Assembly: GCA_944380925.1 (NCBI GenBank)
Contig: CALWJD010000014.1
Span: forward strand, 1 to 10,166
DNA: 10,166 bases
Direction of reading: 5' to 3'
DNA from: UMGS1491 sp944380925
Lineage (GTDB): Bacteria; Bacillota; Clostridia; Oscillospirales; Acutalibacteraceae
Position numbers and translations under genes: made by a program
In this document: positions 8,154 to 10,166 of the stretch, in pieces
Layout of the letters: the number at the start of each line of letters is the position of its first letter
How positions within the stretch are numbered: position 1 is the stretch's first letter
Notes under the pieces: generated by a model
The model's input: the letters and a program-made list of their open reading frames with translations, nothing else
What the model was told of the DNA's origin: nothing
Databases searched by the model: none

Positions 8154-8618
8154 TTATTTCACTCCCAACCTTTTTATTTCCTCATCGAATTTTGATTTCA
8201 TCGCTTCGATTGCGGGCTTTTTCGAAGCAACTCTCGCAGAACGCACAAATGGGCGAGGAGATTGCCCTGTTTTGCCGTATTCAAGCACATTTGCAATCAT
8301 GGCGTTTGTTATTGTGTAATAACTTCTTTTCTTTTTGGCGGCATATTGTTTGCGTCTTGGCTCTGCAAATCCTATTTTTATATTGTAAATGCCCCTCGAG
8401 CTTTTCTTTACGGGAGACATTCCGAGCGAATTTTTAAGTTCGCCCGTGCTTCGCATAGATGAGTTTGTAATAGCGTGATTTAAGTTGTTTCTCACAGCTT
8501 TTAAGGCAATCTCTCCACCCGCTTCAAGTGTTGATTTTAAGATTTCATCTTGTCTTCCTGATAGTTTTTCAATTGATTTGTAAAGCTCATCGGGAAGTTT
8601 AATTTCGCATTTTGCCAT
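8154..8618 (-). CDS. HK97 gp10-like phage protein (tail completion / neck family)
   Basis: A 154-aa basic protein that I assign to the HK97 gp10 family from its layout: a helical N-terminal part (LYKSIEKLSGRQDEILKSTL), STGELKNSLGMSP near 56-70, and a C-terminal NVLEYGKTGQSPRPFVRSA at about 109-128. The last corresponds to the family's E-[FY]-G ... PRPF-[VL]-R-x-A signature. A charged helix follows. Members usually act at the head-tail junction in tail completion. The ATG at 8618 has GGAGG seven bases upstream. It lies 24 bases after the end of the GT frame and two bases before the tape measure start, instead of before the major tail gene where this family usually sits. The family call rests on motif resemblance only; it could be a diverged paralogue with a tail-assembly role. 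Confidence 0.7.
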   Translation of the reverse strand: MAKCEIKLPDELYKSIEKLSGRQDEILKSTLEAGGEIALKAVRNNLNHAITNSSMRSTGELKNSLGMSPVKKSSRGIYNIKIGFAEPRRKQYAAKKKRSYYTITNAMIANVLEYGKTGQSPRPFVRSARVASKKPAIEAMKSKFDEEIKRLGVK

Positions 8619-8642
8619 ACGCTCGCCTCCAACTTAGTTTTT

Positions 8643-8861
8643 TTAAAATGGTATCCAACCATTTGGATTTGTCTCATTTTCAGGTTCTTTAAATTTGTAT
8701 CCTTGAACTTTAAAATTGTGATATTTTTTGTATTGATTAAAAAGCAAAAGCCACTTTTTTATAGTAAAATGCCCGACCTCTTTTTCGAAAAAGCCGAGCA
8801 ATTTTACTCCGACAAACAAAATCCACGAAAAGTCTATTTTCGACTCATCGTGGTCGCTACG
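8643..8861 (-). CDS. T extension domain (-1 frame part of GT)
   Basis: This is the portion of GT without an independent start: 72 codons in the -1 frame relative to G, closed by TAA. It overlaps the last eight codons of G (VATTMSRK plus stop). The open frame lasts 216 bases in AT-rich DNA, while the zero frame after the G stop is closed again at 8814-8812. Its Lys/Phe/Tyr-rich helical content and its ending just before the next gene support real translation. It is listed separately because a search for ordinary start codons would miss it. Confidence 0.85.
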   Translation of the reverse strand, partial: RSDHDESKIDFSWILFVGVKLLGFFEKEVGHFTIKKWLLLFNQYKKYHNFKVQGYKFKEPENETNPNGWIPF

Positions 8862-9208
8862 TTTTTTGGGTTTGTATCTTTAGGCAAAGCGGTATTTATC
8901 AATTTAAAAATTTGTTTTCCCGATTCCTCAAATCCGATTCTTGAGATAAGTCTGCCGACTTGTTTTGAAGTCATGAAATCCATTTTTTGATTTTCTTTTA
9001 ATTTATCGTTTTCGATGTCAATGCCTTCATTTATCATTTCCAGAATCATGAATTTTAAGGCTTTGTAGCTCGGTTCACTTCCTCGCATTAATTTTACCCA
9101 TTTGCCTACTCCGCCGTATTCTTCTTCTGCTCTTTCCATAACATTTAGCGTAAATGCTATAGGATATTTTTTATCACCGTCAGTTAAATACTCAATTTTA
9201 TCTATCAA
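8643..9208 (-). CDS. Tail assembly chaperone GT, made by -1 ribosomal frameshift
   Basis: A predicted 188-aa fusion. Residues 1-116 are read in the frame of the G protein (9208-8861). At A AAA AAC (8867-8861) ribosomes slip back one base and read 72 more codons (8861-8646) to TAA at 8645-8643. The added part begins RSDHDESKIDFSWILF and includes VGVKLLGFFEKEV and KKWLLLFNQYKKYHNF, the kind of short hydrophobic-then-basic helical domain found in siphophage T extensions. This frame has no ATG, GTG or TTG with a ribosome site at its beginning, so the domain is reachable only by frameshifting. In lambda the T domain contacts the major tail protein and the G domain coats the tape measure; the same division is inferred here. 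The shift position could be one codon earlier (C CCA AAA), which would change Asn116 to Lys only. Not an error: G is intact and ends at its own stop. Confidence 0.87.
8763..8808 (-). repeat. Long imperfect hairpin within the T coding frame
   Basis: On the minus strand AGTAAAAT (8808-8801) pairs exactly with ATTTTACT (8770-8763). Inside it, after a single bulged T at 8800, 8799-8788 pairs with 8782-8771, using four G-U pairs, leaving a five-base loop (8787-8783). This makes about 20 base pairs. It lies 14 bases after the end of the stem-loop at the frameshift site. There is no U run after it on either strand, so it is unlikely to be a terminator. It may support frameshifting or mRNA stability, or be a by-product of coding. 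Confidence 0.6.
8823..8870 (-). promoter_or_regulatory. Programmed -1 frameshift signal: slippery run plus downstream stem-loop
   Basis: The minus strand reads CCCAAAAAAC at 8870-8861. In the G frame (aac cca aaa aac) the heptamer A AAA AAC has the X XXY YYZ phase; C CCA AAA, three bases earlier, also fits. After a 7-base spacer (8860-8854) a stem forms: CCACGA (8853-8848) with TCGTGG (8828-8823), one T-T mismatch (8847/8829), then GAGTC (8846-8842) with GACTT (8834-8830) including one G-U pair, and a 7-base loop (8841-8835). The zero-frame TAG stop (8836-8834) lies at the loop edge. Spacing and structure are as in known phage -1 signals. No internal Shine-Dalgarno is seen upstream of the slippery run. 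Confidence 0.87.
8834..9208 (-). CDS. Tail assembly chaperone G (short, unshifted form)
   Basis: A 124-aa protein in the lambda gpG position, between the major tail gene and the tape measure gene. The N-terminal part (YLTDGDKKYPIAFTLNVMERAEEEYGGVGKW, about 7-37) matches the usual opening of Firmicutes chaperones: a short beta hairpin, then Y-P-[IL]-A-F-T-L-N and an acidic helix. The rest is helical and acidic (GIDIENDKLKENQK). It would bind the tape measure protein in the cytoplasm during assembly and is not expected in the mature virion. The start is TTG at 9208; a TAA lies directly upstream in frame, so no earlier start exists, and the next ATG (residue 24) would remove the conserved opening. 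AAGGAG (9224-9219) lies ten bases upstream, within the last codons of the major tail gene. It ends in TAG at 8836-8834, inside the frameshift stem-loop. Confidence 0.85.
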   Translation of the reverse strand: MIDKIEYLTDGDKKYPIAFTLNVMERAEEEYGGVGKWVKLMRGSEPSYKALKFMILEMINEGIDIENDKLKENQKMDFMTSKQVGRLISRIGFEESGKQIFKLINTALPKDTNPKNVATTMSRK

Positions 9209-9213
9209 TTAAA

Positions 9214-9816
9214 TCAAGCTCCTTCGCCATTACTCATATTGGTACTCGGATCGGAAAGTGGCTGAGTAAAGTATTTGTCAAGTTCACTTTTAGCTTCTGC
9301 CAAACTGTCAACGTCAATATGCGATTCCCAATCTCCGTATTTATTTGGCATGGTCATGCCTTCAACCGTGATTGTTTTAAACTCCAAATTCTCACCTTTT
9401 GTTGATGCTTCCGGGACAAATGGTTTGAATTTCATTTTTGGGAAAAATTGTGCTCTGTATTTTGTTTGACCATTAACCATCTTACTGACGATGTATCCAA
9501 AGCCCACATATGGTGCGATATCGTTTATGTTTGAACGATATCTTCCCGTTGATGTTTCTTGCTTACGTCCGAGTAAATCGGCAAACACACCGTCATCATC
9601 ATTTGCTGCTGAAAGCGATATTGTTGCGTTTTGAAAACTCGATGAGTATTCCATGAGTTTATCATCGCCATAAAGACTTGCCTCTGCCGAGTTTGGTGTG
9701 ATACTCGCACTTATTGCTCCTATGAATTCTTTTGCTGTTTGATATGTTGTTTCGGCACCTTCGCCCGAAGTGACGAGAAGTGCATATTTCATATTTTGCA
9801 TTCCTATGTTTGCCAT
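9214..9816 (-). CDS. Major tail (tube) protein, phi13 family
   Basis: A 200-aa protein that polymerises into the tail tube. The sequence has the phi13-type major tail layout: an N-terminal GMQNMKYALL strand, an ASITPNSAEASLYGDDKLMEYSSSF segment (about 37-61), NDDDGVFADLLGRKQE near 72-87, PYVGFGYIVSKMVNGQTKYRAQFFPKMKF (about 102-130), and GENLEFKTITVEG near 141. The last ~20 residues (PLSDPSTNMSNGEGA) look disordered. There is no added Ig-like decoration domain. The ATG at 9816 has AGGAGGT eight bases upstream, among the strongest ribosome sites here, as expected for a protein needed in many copies. The stop is five bases before the TTG of the chaperone gene, and its last codons carry that gene's ribosome site. 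Confidence 0.93.
   Translation of the reverse strand: MANIGMQNMKYALLVTSGEGAETTYQTAKEFIGAISASITPNSAEASLYGDDKLMEYSSSFQNATISLSAANDDDGVFADLLGRKQETSTGRYRSNINDIAPYVGFGYIVSKMVNGQTKYRAQFFPKMKFKPFVPEASTKGENLEFKTITVEGMTMPNKYGDWESHIDVDSLAEAKSELDKYFTQPLSDPSTNMSNGEGA
9219..9224 (-). promoter_or_regulatory. Ribosome binding site for the TTG-started chaperone gene
   Basis: AAGGAG (9224-9219) lies within the final Glu-Gly-Ala codons of the major tail gene and 10 bases before the TTG at 9208. The spacing is slightly long and the start codon weak, which would keep chaperone synthesis below that of the tube protein. The in-frame TAA directly before the TTG rules out a longer product. Confidence 0.65.
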
Positions 9817-9839
9817 GATGTTTTACCTCCTAATTTTCA

Positions 9840-10148
9840 TTAACTTTCTTCGCTAACATCCAAATCATCAACATAACCCTCAAACTGTTCGAGCGTTTTT
9901 AGATATGCATATGCGGAGTCAACATTCAAATCCTTGTCATATGGTACGTTTAAGTATTCGGTGTGTATAAAAACGTCCATTGGGATATTGTTTTTGAGTG
10001 CTTCCTTCTCCTCGAGCCTTTTGGTTTTGTTTGTATAGGATGCAACCTCGATAATACTGCTTTGATTTGTAATATTATCAACACTTACAACCCTGTGATA
10101 TTCCACTGTGATGCCATTTGGAAGTGTTATGCTTTTTATTAATGCCAT
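9840..10148 (-). CDS. Unrecognised 102-aa phage protein upstream of the major tail gene
   Basis: I cannot assign a named family. The N-terminal half looks beta-rich (MALIKSITLPNGITVEYHRV, then SIIEVASYTNKTKRLEEKEAL). The C-terminal half carries DLNVDSAYAYLKTLEQFEGY followed by an acidic tail (VDDLDVSEES). No signal peptide, membrane segment or Cys/His cluster is present. It lies 23 bases before the major tail gene, where siphophages usually carry the tail terminator or a neck protein, but it is shorter than usual terminators and lacks features I would recognise. The ATG at 10148 has AAAGGAG eight bases upstream; the TAA is at 9842-9840. Real coding is well supported by the ribosome site, frame and operon fit; the function is unknown, most likely a small structural or assembly protein. 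Confidence 0.8.
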   Translation of the reverse strand: MALIKSITLPNGITVEYHRVVSVDNITNQSSIIEVASYTNKTKRLEEKEALKNNIPMDVFIHTEYLNVPYDKDLNVDSAYAYLKTLEQFEGYVDDLDVSEES

Positions 10149-10166
10149 GATTTTTTCTCCTTTACA

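Noticed and set aside
8084..8437. 117-codon plus-strand open frame over the gp10-like gene
   Set aside because: It is antisense to the gp10-like gene and the tape measure start, without a ribosome site or recognisable domain.
8763..8808. Intrinsic terminator between the chaperone and gp10-like genes
   Set aside because: The hairpin is strong but lies inside the T frame and is not followed by a U run on either strand; a stop here would cut the tail operon.
8818..8841. Pseudoknot from pairing of loop AAAAT (8840-8836) with ATTTT (8822-8818)
   Set aside because: The five bases are complementary, but the second strand follows the stem with no connecting bases, so it could not span a 12-level stem. 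A simple stem-loop is the better model.
8703..8990. 95-codon plus-strand open frame over the G/T junction
   Set aside because: It lies opposite the G and T coding frames and has no ribosome site before its ATG. The minus-strand frames explain this region better.

Overview
This window is the tail-morphogenesis and start of the lysis module of a long-tailed (siphovirus-type) phage or prophage of a low-GC Gram-positive bacterium (Bacillota). The DNA is AT-rich. Ribosome binding sites are strong GGAGG/AGGAGG types, two genes start with TTG, and the protein families (phi13-type major tail protein, Dit, TIGR01665-type tail protein, DUF859 receptor-binding protein, GH25-LysM endolysin) are those of Firmicutes phages. 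Host genus, and whether the element is integrated or free, cannot be decided here: no integrase, att site or bacterial gene is visible.

All genes lie on the minus strand, so transcription runs from right to left. In that order they are: an unrecognised 102-aa protein (10148-9840); the major tail protein (9816-9214); a tail assembly chaperone G (9208-8834) with a frameshift-made longer form GT (to 8643); an HK97 gp10-like protein (8618-8154); the tape measure protein (8151-5044); the distal tail protein Dit (5047-4343); the tail tip/Tal protein (4343-2685); a DUF859-type receptor-binding protein (2672-831); and a GH25-LysM endolysin cut off by the left edge (767 to <1). Genes are packed with 0-65 bases between them or short overlaps. 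No promoter or convincing terminator is visible, consistent with one late operon read from upstream.

The genes form one assembly line. GT and G are expected to coat the tape measure protein, the major tail protein polymerises along it, and Dit, Tal and the DUF859 protein form the tip that recognises the cell. The endolysin then opens the wall for release.

The best hidden element is a programmed -1 ribosomal frameshift in the chaperone gene. The run CCCAAAAAAC at 8870-8861 contains the heptamer A AAA AAC in the correct phase. It is followed after 7 nt by a 12-level stem-loop (8853-8823) that contains the zero-frame stop codon. The -1 frame stays open for 72 codons and encodes a typical T-like domain without its own start codon. 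A second, 20-bp imperfect hairpin follows at 8808-8763. Other points are the position of the gp10-like gene between GT and the tape measure gene, a 138-bp in-frame duplication in the tape measure gene, and the absence of a holin between the tail and endolysin genes.
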